Assembly (NCBI RefSeq): GCF_029852145.1
Contig: NC_079977.1
Location: 5,107,879-5,171,878 of the forward strand
DNA length: 64,000 bases
From: Microplitis mediator
Taxonomy: Eukaryota > Arthropoda > Insecta > Hymenoptera > Braconidae
Direction of reading: 5' to 3'
Both the position numbers and the translations under genes were made by a program. Numbering within the stretch: position 1 is the first letter of the stretch; the number at the start of each line of letters is the position of its first letter. Below the pieces are notes generated by a model. It worked only from the letters and a program-made list of their open reading frames with translations, had not been told where the DNA came from and did not search any database. Shown piece by piece: positions 11,108 to 23,175 of the stretch.

Positions 11108-12719
11108 AGGAAAATTTTCAATCTTCAGACCTCGTTTTTGAAAAGTTCTTATAAAAAGTCAAAAACGTTCACAATGGTTTCGGAATTTTCAACTTCCCGC
11201 TAAGAAAATTGAAAATTTTCAAAAATTCGGGAAGTTATAGGTTTTGGTCAGATTTTCGAAAATCGAATTTCTATCAGATCATGACGTTTTGAGGTTCTAG
11301 GAAACTATTCTGACTAATTTCAAGATGATGTCCGAGTGCATGTACGAAAATGTATTCACAACAATGTTTTTGAATTCAAGGAGCTCGAAAATAGCGGGAA
11401 GTTTTAGGGCTCGCCCGCAGGGTCAACCGATAGACCGATTTTTTTTTTCTTAATGTTCTTCAAACCAGCAAAATTTTCAAGTCAGATTACTTTCGCTTAA
11501 ACGCTTCTTAAAAATGTTCCCAAAAATTCCCCAATTGAAAATTCCTTCTACTTTTGAATATTTTAAAAATTTCAAAAGTGATGAACTCAAAGTTCTACAC
11601 AGGAACTTGTACTTTGTGTAATTTCTTTACTTGTATTATTTTTATGTCGATACGGTACAAGAGTACATATACATATATATGTATATATATGCTTTGATCA
11701 AACGCCGGTGCTTTTGAAGCGCGCATAGAGATTTTGTGTACAGTAGTAGCGGTCTGGTCCACGGACAGATAGCGTGTGAGTTTTTTTTCTTTCTTCACAT
11801 ACGTATTACTATACCTGGCGTACGTATAGTATACGGTTATGGTTGAGAGGTATATAGTAGAAGCATCAGAGATGAGAGTAGTAAGAGTGTGGTTCGGAGT
11901 TTTATTATATACATGGAGGGGATGGAACGTGGTTAGTTGACTTTCCCGAACGGCTTCTCTATACTCAGGGTGCGGTTAAGACCTCGAGGATAATACTATA
12001 CTTATACTACCCGTAGTATTGGCTTCTTCCAATACAATTTACCTGTGCGCCATACTGACCAGGTGATTACGACCATACTTAAAAGATACTACGAATTATA
12101 CTTACACTATTTTTATCTTCTTATATTCTCTTATAATAAGAATATATATCGAATACTAAGTAATGAGTGTCTCATGATATATACTTTTACCCTCAGCTGT
12201 AAAATATATCATGTTTTATATTGATTTGAATACTAGAGCCAATGAAATTATAAATTTTATTTTATTTTTTTATTAATATCAAAGTTCGATGACCCAAAAA
12301 CGGTAAATTTCTTAATTCAAATATTATTTTTATATAATTGTGTAGATGTTATATCATTGTAGTGCAATATATACATATATATAGAGATATATATTATGAA
12401 TGCGATTTAACGTGATGGGATTGGCAAAAGATTTTTAAGTGAGAGTACAGCATTCTCAACGTTTTCGCGTTCGAATTGTGCAATTATGCAAATATTATTC
12501 CTCAGTAATGCAGACTCTTGTTTTTTTTAGCAGTTTTCTTCAAAATTTACCTCTTTAAATCAATAGTAAATAGACTAACTGACTCTTTTGCAGACGGTTA
12601 AATTTATGATAATATTTTTCCTCATGAATAGAACTAATAAACAATATAAAGCTGCGGTAAACTGTTTTTTAATGAATCAGTGGTTTGTTTTTTCGAAAAA
12701 AAAACATATAGTTTCCATT
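11108..12719. other. No gene recognised; microsatellite-like patches
   Basis: 11665-11695 and 12365-12395 hold ATATAC/ATATATG simple repeats. The region 11700-12060 is less AT-rich (GAAGCGCGCATAGAG, CGGTCTGGTCCACGGACAG, GACTTTCCCGAACGGC) and appears to be unique sequence, but offers no reading frame longer than about 67 codons and no clear promoter. Confidence 0.35.
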
Positions 12720-13046
12720 TACACAGTAAAACACGAATCGTCAAAGTGTAAAAAAAACGTGTGTTAAAATTCTAAGTGTTGAATTTTTAACACTTTTGTG
12801 GGTCAATTTAACACACAGTATTCATCTTGTTTAACCTGTCGCAATCGATTGATTTTTTAACACACAAAATATGTTAAAAATAATGTTGACTATCACAAAA
12901 GAATTCTTGGAAAATTTTTATTTTTAACATACGTGTGTTATTTTTTTTAACACTTACAACATGTTAAAGTAACATATAAATAAGTGTAAAACGTTCATTT
13001 TACACACGGTATGTGTTGATTTTGACGAATCCTTTATTACTGTGTA
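12720..13046. mobile_element. ACACAGTAA-TIR element filled with TGTTAAAA/TTTAACAC words
   Basis: The left end TACACAGTAAAACACGAATCGTC matches inverted to GACGAATCCTTTATTACTGTGTA at the right end, with TA on both sides. The interior iterates GTGTTAAAATT, TTTTTAACAC and ACACACGTATG-like words on both strands. It is about 327 bp with no open frame of note. It is a relative in design of the element at 36842-37987. Confidence 0.7.
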
Positions 13047-13095
13047 CGTTTTCCTTTTTTAAATTATTGCTTCCTATTTAATTGTGATTCAATTA

Positions 13096-13881
13096 TAGGA
13101 GAAGGGAGGGGGGCAAAACGAGGTAACCCAACAAAATTTTTTAAAAATATTTTTCAAACATTTTAAAATCACTTTTGTCAATATAATTGAGCTTTGCCCA
13201 TACAAAGTCGCCGAGCTTCGAAATTTTCCCATAGATCGGCCGATGCCTGGTTTGCAATGATTGGCCAATAAATGGCTAACTATACTGGCCCGTGCATGGT
13301 AAATCATTGGCAGCCGTCTTTTTGCTTATAAAAACGGCACACAATTAACCGCCGTTCGTTGGCCAACGGTTTGATCGAGTGCTCTTGATACCAAGCTTTG
13401 GCCGATGATTGATTGCCACGATTGGCTAATGCTTCGCATACCGTTATCATCCTATATTTAGCCGATCTTCGGCCGATGCTTGAAAATTGGCAGCCATTCA
13501 AGACCCAGTAATGGGCCGATTTGTTTTTTTTTGTATGCGTGTTTTGAATTTTTTCGTTGAATTTCTTCAAAAATCGAGTGTCAGTCGAAAAATGTTAGGG
13601 ACTTATGTTTTATGATAAAAAATTAAAAAAAATTATTTTTCTTCCTTCGTATCCATTAATTATGTAAAATGTCATTTTTATGCCATTACTTATAAAAAAA
13701 TTTAATTAATATAAAAAAATTTCTTTTTTCATTTTTTTAGGGGCTACCCCATTTTCCCCGCGAAAAATGTAAATTTTTTCTATTTACTTTGAATATCATT
13801 TAAAAAAAATATTTAACGTATTTGAGTCCCCGGAAATTTAGTATTTCCTTAACTCCCGCTTTTACCCCCCCCCCCCTCCTA
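13096..13881. mobile_element. G/C-run TIR element, host of a nested element
   Basis: The left end TAGGAGAAGGGAGGGGGGCA and AAAACGAGGTAACCC match inverted to the right part CCCGCTTTTACCCC, a C run and CTCCTA. Positions 13197-13539 are a different element inserted within it. The flanks 13097-13196 and 13540-13880 share AAACATTTTAAAATCACTTTTG and GGGGCTACCCCATTTTCCCC with the copies at 2967 and 6345. Confidence 0.6.
13197..13539. mobile_element. CCCATACAAA-TIR element, copy A
   Basis: The left end CCCATACAAAGTCGCCGAGC and a right end TTTGTATG(C)G give a 10-bp TIR. The interior is rich in GGCCGATGC/GCATCGGCC words and is markedly less AT-rich than its surroundings. A second copy, in opposite orientation and about 343 bp long, is at 37487-37828 with very high identity by eye. 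Copy A sits inside a G/C-run element. The minus-strand open frame here (88 codons) is not preserved as a recognisable protein. Confidence 0.75.
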
Positions 13882-15112
13882 ATTAAAAATTTTCATTTAT
13901 TTCGACTAAAATTTAGTTTCTCAAGGATTAGAAAATTTGAAAATTACAAGCGTCCAAAAATTTGTGTGCTTAAAAAAAATTCCGATATGCATACAAAAAT
14001 TCAAAAACTCGGCGCACAATTTAAAAAATTTTTTTATAGCAAAATATTGAATTTTTTTTTCCAAAATAAAATCAAAGGTCTATTGCTTTCACTATTCGTT
14101 TGAAATTTGTGTGCGCACCGAGGCATTCGCACATTATATACATGTACAATAATATATCAAAGAGACACTGTAGTATTTTACGCCAAGTATGCATCCATCT
14201 CAATGTGTAAGCGATGATAAACTCTACCCTCTAGATAAAAACGAACTATCCGTTCTTTGACATTGAAATTCAAACTGAAATTTCGAAGAATCTAAAGAAT
14301 TTTCAGTGAAACTGATCTTTGAAAATTGAAAATTTGCTTCAAATGCAGACCGAATCAAATTATGTGATCCACTTAATAAATTTTAAGGAAGAGTTTAACT
14401 GATGGTTATTAATTTATTTAATAAAATAAATATAAAATAAAATTTTGTAAATTCACCACCGCATGAAATATAAATTCGCGAACATTCTCAAGAGGGTTTT
14501 CAAGGTGAACCACTACGTCGCGATCCAGTCAACCGTCAAACTATACCTTACACTTTTTAATTAAAAAAATTATAAAAAAAAAAAAAAATTATAATTTTTT
14601 AAATTCTGTGCATAATCTGCAGTTAAATTTTAGTTAATTACAATTCTTTTAGAAAAGTCTGGTTAAATTTATTAAGAAAAATTAAGTTGATGAGAAAAGT
14701 TTTTAAAATATATTTTAGCCACGAACTCGAGTTTTTTTATCAAAAATTAACCGTTAAAACGTGAGAAAAGTGAACGTCAATTGAAATTGATAAATTTGTT
14801 TATTTACTAAATAAATTATAATATTATTCAGTAATGAGGTTGTACATGTAAATAAATAAATAAATATATGTGCTGGAAATATAAAGTGATGATGGTTGTA
14901 GAGGCAAGTGAAATGGAGGAAAAGACAGTGTTGTGTATCTCTAGTAAACAACTCGCTAATTTAGGTAAACAACAACTACAAGATCGTGAGACAAGACGAT
15001 TGTTTAGGAAAACACGACAATCTCAACGCGAATTCATGAGATTTCTCTCTCTCTCTCTTTATAAATATGTACATATATATCTTTAGTTGTTTTGAAAATC
15101 TTAAAACTTTAT
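13882..15112. other. No gene recognised
   Basis: The stretch has chance open frames of up to 72 codons and short simple repeats: (AAAT)n at 14850-14865 and (CT)n at 15043-15057. I see no repeat partner elsewhere in the window. Confidence 0.35.
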
Positions 15113-16170
15113 TACCTGGGTCGAAATATTTGATCTGATTTAAGTCGAATAAAATTTTGAGTGATTACTATTCAAATTTACTCTTTTTTGTATTTTTAAT
15201 TTACACTGAAAGTGAATCGAGTTTTTCTCGTACTATTAATTATTTAGCCTATTTTCAGACTTGTTTTCAATGATTAGGTATCTTTTAGTAATGTAGCTAT
15301 TGTAGAGGGTCTGATACTGCAATTTTCAAAAAATTTTACTGTAATATGTTTTATTTTACCGAGAAAATGCTGTCAGTTCAAAAGTTTCTATATGTATATA
15401 TGTATATGAGACTGATTTTAAAAAATCGACTATTTTTTTTTGAAGCCTATTAAATAGTTGCAGGGGGTGAAATAAGATGGGTAAGATGAGCTCTTAATAT
15501 TAATATTTAGGGTCAGCCATCGCAATTTTCTATTTCATTTAAATAACATGGAAAAAAAATTTTAAGTTTGGAATTTTATTCCGGCAATGGCTCATTGTAC
15601 AGATGAGCTAAGGGTATAATTTCGTAGGGAATTAAACGCTCTACAAAAAAAGTATCTTATAATTTTTTGATAAATTTATCTGTTCAAAAGTTATTGGAGC
15701 TTGAAGTCAAATTTGCAGTAAATTTCGAGATCTTTTTACTTTTCCGGTGAAACTATCAGACTTATGACAAAATGTCAAAGGATCTTTTTCGTAGACAATT
15801 TTATTTTCTACAAATTACTTCTGATAAAGTTATTTCAAATTCCGCTAAACTTTCTAGTTATTTTCATTTTAATGTCAAGCTTTTGAAATCGATCAGAACA
15901 CTACTTTTTAAAAATTGATTCAATCAAGAAATGGAATTTTCTATTCCGGGTATGGCCGGGTGGCACTTTTTTAAATCTGGTTTTGGTCACTTATTGATCA
16001 GAATCAGATTTTTCTGTGTCTTATTTTTAGTCTGTTTTTGATCGTCTTTAGATCAAAAGTAGTTTAAAATTTTTATAAAAATTCAAATATAGTTCAACTA
16101 GACCATATACAGAGCAATGAGTCCAAACATAGTTTGGCTAAAAGCGGATCAAATTTTTCAGACCGGGTAA
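15113..16170. mobile_element. CCTGGGTC-TIR element interrupted by another insertion
   Basis: The ends are TACCTGGGTCGAAATATTTG and CAAATTTTTCAGACCGGGTA, with TA at each side. The left segment (to about 15275) and right segment (from about 15965) are parts of the GATCAAA-word family of 8219-9049. Between them, about 15280-15960, lies unrelated DNA that shares a block with 26640-26900 (TTCATTTAAATAAC, then GGAATTTTATTCC and CGTAGGGAATTAAAC-like words), so it is a second repeat inserted here. Confidence 0.6.
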
Positions 16171-16683
16171 ATTATTCGAGAGGTTGATAAGTTAATTAAT
16201 TGAATAAATTAATTAGAAAAATTAAACAATAATTGTTTTGCGTTATCACTATCATAAACTAAAATTGATTTGAAGACAGACGTATTTATGCAAAGCACAT
16301 GTGCATAATGTGATGACTTGGTTGTTCTCTGTTCCGTCGTTTGCAGTAATGTGAACGACAGCTGCAGTTAATGCCCGCAACATGTACACCATCACGTGAG
16401 AATCGAAAATCGAACGTGACTGTAACCACCTATTTAACTTTTTACAATTATATATACATAGATACTGTGAATTTTATATGACACTCGACATCGATTATTG
16501 TTTTTTTGTTAATTATTTACAATTTTTATTACTTCGTCTTAAATAAACGTGATAATTTTATAACTTTTAATATACCGGTTATTGACCGCGGTTTTTTTTT
16601 TGCAAAAATAAAATAAGAGATCAGATTTCAGATTATTTGGATACGATCTGTGGCAAATTAATTTTTTTTTTACGGATTTATCA

Positions 16684-16855
16684 ACACAAATAATAAAAAA
16701 AAAATTTTTGGCTCAAGAAATATTTTGAATTCTGAATTGAAAATAAAAATTTTCTTGGGACTAGAAAAATTTTTCGTCCCTAAAAGGAACAAGTAAAATT
16801 TTTTTGGGTCGAGTAAAAATTTTTTTGCGCCATGAAATCATTTTTTTTTTGTGTA
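16684..16855. mobile_element. Short CACAGAAAAA-family element
   Basis: AAATTTTTGGCTCAAGAAAT, a central GAATTGAAAATAAAAATTTTC and the right end TTTTTTTGCGCCATGAAATC... GTGTA follow the order seen at 5821-7115 and 17468-17659. The left TIR is degraded. Confidence 0.5.
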
Positions 16856-17467
16856 AAAAAAAAAAAAATAAACTACATGTCAATATTAGGACATTTGTCT
16901 GAATTTAATAAATTTTAATTAATCAAAAAAAAAAAAAGGCACAACATCTGGAACTCATGAATAATTAAAAAGTAGCATCAAACGTATAGGTAGATCTTTT
17001 TACCGTGACATGTCTACGCAGAATTGTTAGATGTGTGTGAACGTCACGGTGCGTAAACTTATCAGGTAGACGACCTCGATGCGAACTACCACGGGCTCTC
17101 ACTATAACCTTTCTTTTATCCTTAATAGTCTCATAATTGAAGACAAGGTCAAGGTTGTCGTTCAATACTACGTTGTTATATATTATTATATATTAATATT
17201 TAATAATAACAATTTTTTGTTTACTTTCGAAAAAGAAAATAGAGTTTTTTTCAATTTTTTGTACTCATAGCCAAGTTCTTTACAACTGACTTGTCCTTGA
17301 TATTTTTATTTTCCCACATTCAATAATATCCTGTGTGCGACTATAATAAAACAAAGGGTGTCTTATGTAAAAGTATGCATTACCGTGGGAAGGGTCCCAT
17401 CCTTTATATGTGGAAACTGATACTTGGCTTTAATAGAAAAAAAAAAAAAACAAAAAAAAATTAACAG

Positions 17468-17659
17468 TACACCGAAAAAACGGATGCTTTGGACCAAGAA
17501 TATTTTTTGCAATTCAGAAGGAAAGTCAAAATTTTCTTAGTTCAAAAAGAATAATTTTCGGCTCTAATTAATTTTTTTGAAATGGCAAAATTTTGGCTTT
17601 TTTCTGGAGTGCAAAAAATATTATCGGGCCAAAAAAATGATGATATTTTTTTCTGTGCA
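17468..17659. mobile_element. Short CACAGAAAAA-family element
   Basis: The left end TACACCGAAAAAACGGATGC with GGACCAAGAATATTTTTTGC and the right end GGCCAAAAAAATGATGATAT then TTTTTTTCTGTGCA are inverted partners. The interior word TTTTCTTAG/CAAGAA is iterated. About 190 bp. Confidence 0.55.
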
Positions 17660-18062
17660 TATATGAGGAAATTGGGACGAACATGAACCATTTGAAGATT
17701 TTATTGTTTCTTAAATAGCGCGCCAAATTTCGAATTTCCGTTCAAAACTATTTTTGAACAGAGGAACTAATTTAGTTGGTCAAAGTTACAGTCACAGCTG
17801 ATAAAAATAAAAAGTTTGATTAATTTCCAACCCAGTCGGACTATTAGACTTTTAAATACTAAAAATAGTTATTTTCCCAATTTTTCGTGATATCTTTCAT
17901 AAATTAACAAACCGAAGAAAATCATTCTTGCTGCGACTCAAAATTCATTAGTTCAAAAACCTGACGTGATTATTGTCCCAATTATACTGAGGTTTTGGAA
18001 CTGATTTGATTTCAGAATGAATCAAAACAATTTTATAATGATTCAAAAACGATGATTTTTTT

Positions 18063-18540
18063 TACCTGTGTCAAAAAAATAACAAATTTGATTGCCATAA
18101 ATTTACCTAATAATATATTAATTAAATGGACTACTGTTACTTAATGAATTGTATCAAGTTTTGTAATTTTAACTTATGTGATATTTGGACACAAAGAATT
18201 TGTATTAAAGTAACTATACATCACTATACATATTTTGCTATTATTTGTTTTTAATTGTATAATTGTTCATTTAGTTTTGCTGATGAAGTCATAATATAAT
18301 TGACGAAACGTTCAAATAATTAATGAATTAATTCTTTTATTCAACCTCGTCCAAATTTCCGAGATTAAAAATTATTTGAGAAATTTGACTTTTTTGACTT
18401 GAATGGATACTAAATATGTCAAATGAACCAAAAGCGTGTCTAAATCAAAGGTGTTTTTCATCCATTATTGACTCGCTTTTGGCTTAGTTGACTTAAATTC
18501 AAGTCAAAAGAGTCAAATTTGTTATTTTTTGACTCGGGTA
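18063..18540. mobile_element. CCTGTGTCAAAAAA-TIR element with AGTCAAA words
   Basis: The left end TACCTGTGTCAAAAAAATAA continues ACAAATTTGA; the right end is the inverse (TCAAATTTGTTATTTTTTGA then CTCGGGTA). The TIR is about 27 bp with few mismatches, bounded by TA. The words TTGACTT and AAGTCAAA recur near the right end. It shares the GGGTCAAAAA-type tip with 54572-55635. Confidence 0.7.
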
Positions 18541-20793
18541 GAAAGCAGAATTTCAAAATTAGCTTATTGGTCATTAGTCATCAGTCAATGGAATCTGCAC
18601 TTTTGGTTTGGAAATGAATACATCTATATATTTTTATTATAGAGATAGATCAAATTTTTTCGATGTTCACCGTTCATATAACGTCCGCTCGTGTTTTTAC
18701 GTACTCTTTATCACAGACAAGCACTGTCGTTTATGAGTTATTAACAGTGTCAGTACAAGACATTTTATTAAAGCTACACTCGACAAAATGATTGTTATAT
18801 AAGTGCAGGGTCTCAGCTGTATCCGCACCCTATGTTATACGACGAGTAGTAACATAAAAAGGGTGAAAAATGTATTTACAAGAAGACGTCGGCGTTACTT
18901 GAGTACCGACTGAGTAAAACGTGTACTCGACATCGTCTGGCAATTTTTCGGAGTATATAGGATAGTATTACTCTGTATGTAAAGATCTTACTAGTGTAGT
19001 GTATCGCATTGTATAGATTTATTATTATTATTTTTTTTACTTTCCCCTCTTTTAGATTCATTCTTTCTTTTCCTTAAGCACCAAGTACTTGATGAGAGTA
19101 GACACAGTGTTAGATGTATAAGCGTATGAGTCTCTTGAGATTTTTCAAAAAGCAACTTGAGTATACGCTTGAGGCTAAATCGTTTTTTTTTATACTATAC
19201 ATCTTTTCAGTTGTACAAAGTTATATTCAACTATTTTTTTAATTCCCGCTAAAAAAAAATTTGAAAATTTGAAAAAATAAGTATTTATTTTTGAAAATCG
19301 ACATTTCAATAGATGCCAACTTTTTTGAATCCACAGAAGTTATTTTGACTATTTTTAGACTCATTTCCAAGTGTTAGAGGACATTCTATTGCTTCACAGT
19401 ATTGTTTTTAATATTTAAACAAAAAAAAAAATTGTTTCAACAAAAAATTGACAAAAAAAACGAAAATTTTTTTAGCTCGATAAATTTATTTGCTCAATTA
19501 AAGAAATTAATTTTTTAATTAAAAAATTTTTTTTTGTTTGCGATAAAAAAAAATTCCTTGGCCCAAGAAAGTTTGCTCTTATATAATTTAAAAAATTATT
19601 TTTCATGGTTATAAAACTTTTTCGTTTCAGCTCAAGACATTTTTTCTTGGCTCAAAAACGTAACAATCTTTAGCCAAGAAAAAAATTTGTTGAATTAAAA
19701 AAAAAATGTTTTCGAACCAAAAAAGAAATTTTTTTGTACCAAGAAAGTTTGTTCTTGGTTTAAAAAATTTATGTTTCAGACAAAGAAAATTATGTCTTCC
19801 GCGAAGGAAATAATTTCTTGATCCAAATAATTATTTACTTCAATAAAGTAACAAATTTCGCTTGGTTCAAGAAAAAAATTTCGAAGACATTTTATTTCTC
19901 GGTTCAAGATTTTTTTTTTTCTGTGTATTTTTTGAACATTTGAAAAATAATTTTTCTTGTTTTCTTTGAATAACTCATAGTCTACAAATCTAATGAACCA
20001 AAATCATGAACTGAACAGGGATATAATTTTCCAATAAAAGTAATCGTGCAGTTTAGAGTAATCCTGTGCTATCGAACGCAAAAAAAAAGTATAAATTTTA
20101 GTGACAATTCTCACTTTTTTCTGGTTTAAAAAAAAAAACTCAATACAATATATTTTACTCTACGAGTGGGTGACATTTGAACAATAGAGTAACAATTTAT
20201 CTTGTCCCGAGATTACTCGGAATTGCCGGGTAATTTTTAGCAAAAAAATTATTCTAGCGGCGCAATTTATTTTCATTTATAAAAGTAAAATTCAGAAAAT
20301 ATAAATAAATTGAAAAATAATTCGTTAAAGGTAATGAATGAAATGCAACATCACTACAATTTACTACTGCTATTTTTGTGATAGACACAATTAAAGTACT
20401 TCATATACTCACTTCATACAATTTTACATAAACATTACCAAGCGCGCGAACAATTCGAAGTGGATGGGAAGCTATTGCATTACACTTTAGCGCGAAATTA
20501 AATTTTTGTTCATTCTAAACTTATGTTTTCTATTTAAAAAGTTAAATATTTTTGTGCTATTCATAAAATGAATCAGCAAATGAAATTATATCATATTACA
20601 TAAACAATTATAACGTAAATATACATTTTACATGAGATTCTTTATTAAACTGATGAAAATATATATGCTCTTTGATCATTATATTTATACAGCTTCTCAT
20701 TGTTTTACTAAAAATGGTTCCAACCGTTAGAGGATAAAAAATTTAATCAATAGTTATTTACCTCTTCAATGTAAATTGATGCCATAAAATTTT
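18541..20793. other. AT-rich stretch with one decayed CACAGAAAAA element
   Basis: Positions about 19420-19927 iterate CAAGAAA, TTTCTTGG and GGTTCAAGA words and end with TTTTTTTTTTCTGTGTA, as in the CACAGAAAAA family; the left end is not clear. The rest (18541-19420 and 19928-20793) shows nothing I recognise. A less AT-rich patch at 18640-18970 has no clear signal. Confidence 0.4.
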
Positions 20794-20904
20794 TACCCAG
20801 TAAAAAAAATTTGTTCCAAAAAATTTCGACGTAACTTCTAAATTTGAGACGGATTACAATTGAAAGTTGAAATTTTTTTGAACTTTTAAGATTCAAATCG
20901 TGTG

Positions 20905-21600
20905 AAATTTGTTTATTTATTTATTTATCAACTTATTTACAAATAATTTCTAGAGGACAAATTTCTGATTAGCATGTGTAAATAAGCATAAATAATATTC
21001 ACTCTAGGAGTATACCCTTCAGAGCCGTTTAACAAAAGAAAGATACATCATAACCCATTTATTTAGTATATAAATTTGTTAGAGGTATGAATTAAAAGTA
21101 AAGAACCACTGTTAATTATAATATAAGACTGAAGTTTATTAAAACACTCGTCAGACGTACAACCAGTCAGAGATCTCTCAAGAGAGTAAAGTACGTACCC
21201 AAAAATACATAGGGGTACAGTACCAGAATCGGAAGACAGGGGAAAGCGGCCCAAAGGGCGCTGTGTATGACAAATAGTATAGGCGCACTATAATTCCAAT
21301 AAAATTAACAATTTTTACCATTTTTCTCAGATACCATTGAATGTTTATAGCATAATTTCTTAAAACTATCAGCTGATGTTATATTTTGAGGCAGCGAATT
21401 CCAAAATTTAACGCCAGTTATCAGAAATGACTTCTGATAATAATTACTATGACATGGTGGTACCCATAGTGGGTTAGTTTCATTTGGGTCTACACTCAAT
21501 AAATACACATCGTTTTTGAATATTAGTTTATCCGCGGGATTTTGCGCGCAAAAAGCCCTAGTTGCCTAGGTATAGATACTTATAAATTAAGGTACCAAGT
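20905..21600 (-). mobile_element. 3' end of a LINE, fragment
   Basis: The minus-strand frame 21305-21508 encodes YYQKSFLITGVKFWNSLPQN followed by a SADSFKKLCYKHS-like end. This is the same C-terminal motif (SF...W-N-S-LP...SFK) as at 9276-9644, characteristic of CR1/Jockey-type LINE ORF2 tails. The proximal end carries a (TAAA)n-like tail at about 20912-20930, again on the minus strand. The 5' limit is uncertain. The two fragments differ too much to be recent copies of one element. Confidence 0.5.
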
Positions 21601-21703
21601 AGGTATAACCTTTTATTTTCAATAGATAGCCAGCCTAATTGTCACCTAAAATTTGATATGTGTTCATGTTTGCTTAGAAATTTAGTAGATTTAGAATTTT
21701 ATG

Positions 21704-21837
21704 TGCACAGAAAAACAGGATTTCTTGATGCAAAAAATGTCTACCCGCCCCAAGACGTTTTTGTAATATAAATTGGAAACCAAAATTATCTTGAGGCGAA
21801 AAAGATTTCTTATGCCACGAAATTTTTTCCTGTGTGG
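21704..21837. mobile_element. Short CACAGAAAA element (nested)
   Basis: TGCACAGAAAAACAGGATTT then CTTGATGCAAAAAATG pairs with CACGAAATTTTTTCCTGTGT at the right end. The central AATTGGAAACCAAAATTATC corresponds to the central block of the other family members. About 134 bp. Confidence 0.55.
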
Positions 21838-22205
21838 TCTAGTTTTGAGTCAAATGAAAATGGTTACACTTCTAAAAACGTATGTTTACTACATTTTCCT
21901 TCATTACACTTCAAATTTGAGATTTTTTAACCTTGAACGAGAAAAAAATGTTATAAAAAAACGTTTCAAGAATTATGGTTCGCAATTATTGTCATCTGGC
22001 TTAAAACTCATCCACGCAAAGTTCTAAATCACTCATATTTTTCACCATTACAATCTTGAAAGTTCAACTTCAAGTTTTAAGCTACCTCAAATTTAGTACT
22101 TCTACATGTCAAACTTTTTTAGAATCTTTTTAAAACGGATTTCTTATATTAATCCTCCTCAACACTCGGCTTTTTACCGTAAAAAGTAGACAAAGTTTTA
22201 TTTCT

Positions 22206-22374
22206 GTATAGAAAATCTACCGAATGACTAGATTTTTGAATTGTTTCGCATATAGATGCTGGTATGTCATCCAAAAATCTTAGGACACCCCACCTCCGGA
22301 ACTACCCCTTCAGCAGTCGAATCACATAAATCTCTATCTTCATTACGCGGGAAACTTTCCGATCTTCAGGTGCA
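22206..22374. repeat. Half copy of the CTGAAGATCGG palindromic element
   Basis: TCGCATATAGATGCTGGTAT, the stretch ACTACCCCTTCAGCAGTCGA and the end GATCTTCAGG follow the right half of the elements at 35241-35460 and 36128-36322. The left terminal repeat is absent. Confidence 0.5.
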
Positions 22375-22439
22375 TAAAAATGAATGTTACCGCGTAAAAT
22401 GTTAATATTTAGTTAGCGCAGAACAGACGACGAAGAGTC

Positions 22440-22625
22440 CGTAAAGATAAATCAGAACGACAACTTGCTGTATACTCTTGACTCTAACTCACTGCGACTT
22501 GACTCTTAAAAGCGGTACATCGCAGTCTGTTTGCTATATATAAAAGTACATAGCGCAAGATAAAAAGTGAAAACAACACGCGAAACAATGCCGGTGCATC
22601 TCTTTTGTGCCTGTACTACTTTGTT
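22440..22625 (+). promoter_or_regulatory. Possible TATA-containing promoter
   Basis: CTATATATAAAAG at 22534-22546 is a near-consensus TATA box, preceded by non-repetitive, less AT-rich DNA (GAACGACAACTTGC, ACTGCGACTTGACTC). About 30 bases downstream is unremarkable sequence, with no obvious initiator. In DNA this AT-rich a TATA match is weak evidence. Confidence 0.2.
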
Positions 22626-22984
22626 TAATGGTTGATGAGATGTAAGCTTCAACTGAACCTAAAATTTTTATTTTTCTCATTTTCTCTCGACGTGATTTCA
22701 GAAAAACAAATGGATTACATATTTTAATTAATTAAAATAAAATAAACTTTTAAATCTGATAGCAGATGGCATACAAAGCTTTGAGCTCGTAGTATTGTAA
22801 AATTAAATAGTTTTGTTAAATGCTCAAAACGAGTGGGTAAAAGGAAAAAGTTTTCTTGACAGAGTAGTCGCAGAAGACAAGACATCCTTGTTACTTTTTT
22901 CTGTCTCCCATATCTTTTTTTTTTTAGTTTACTTTTAGTTCATTTTGCTTCTTATTCTGCTCTTATATTTCTTAACGTTATATC

Positions 22985-23175
22985 TCTGTGCTCTCTTTCA
23001 GAGTAGGGGTTACCAGCCTCAAATAGGCGAATATAGAGACACGGTCGCCTCTCGGACGAGCTCGACATCCCTCGTGGATCCTCGGCGGTCGATAGAGCAA
23101 ACGCGGCCGCGCCCCAACCCCCCGGGGCTGACTCGTGTTCACTTTCTGACTGATGCTCACGGTCTTACTTTACTT
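22985..23175. other. GC-rich island, possible exon
   Basis: About 190 bases are strikingly GC-rich for this window (GGACGAGCTCGACATCC, GGATCCTCGGCGGTCG, CGCGGCCGCGCCCC). On the plus strand it is preceded by CTCTCTTTCAG, a good 3' splice site, at 22990-23000, and a frame stays open through the island; on the minus strand another 60-codon frame is open. I find no convincing 5' splice site after the island on the plus strand. It may be an untranslated or coding exon, or a small unique GC-rich patch. Function not recognised. Confidence 0.3.

Larger units (their letters stand above)
20794..22145. mobile_element. AACTTCTAAATTTG-family element with two insertions
   Basis: The left part 20794-20905 (GTAACTTCTAAATTTGAGAC, GGATTACAATTGAAAGTTG, GAACTTTTAAGATTC) and the right part 21838-22145 (AAAACGTATGTTTACTACAT, TTATTGTCATCTGGCTTA) match in order the element at 32722-34143. 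Between them sit a LINE 3' fragment (about 20905-21600) and a CACAGAAAA element (21704-21837). A third partial relative is at 40815-41095. Confidence 0.55.
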
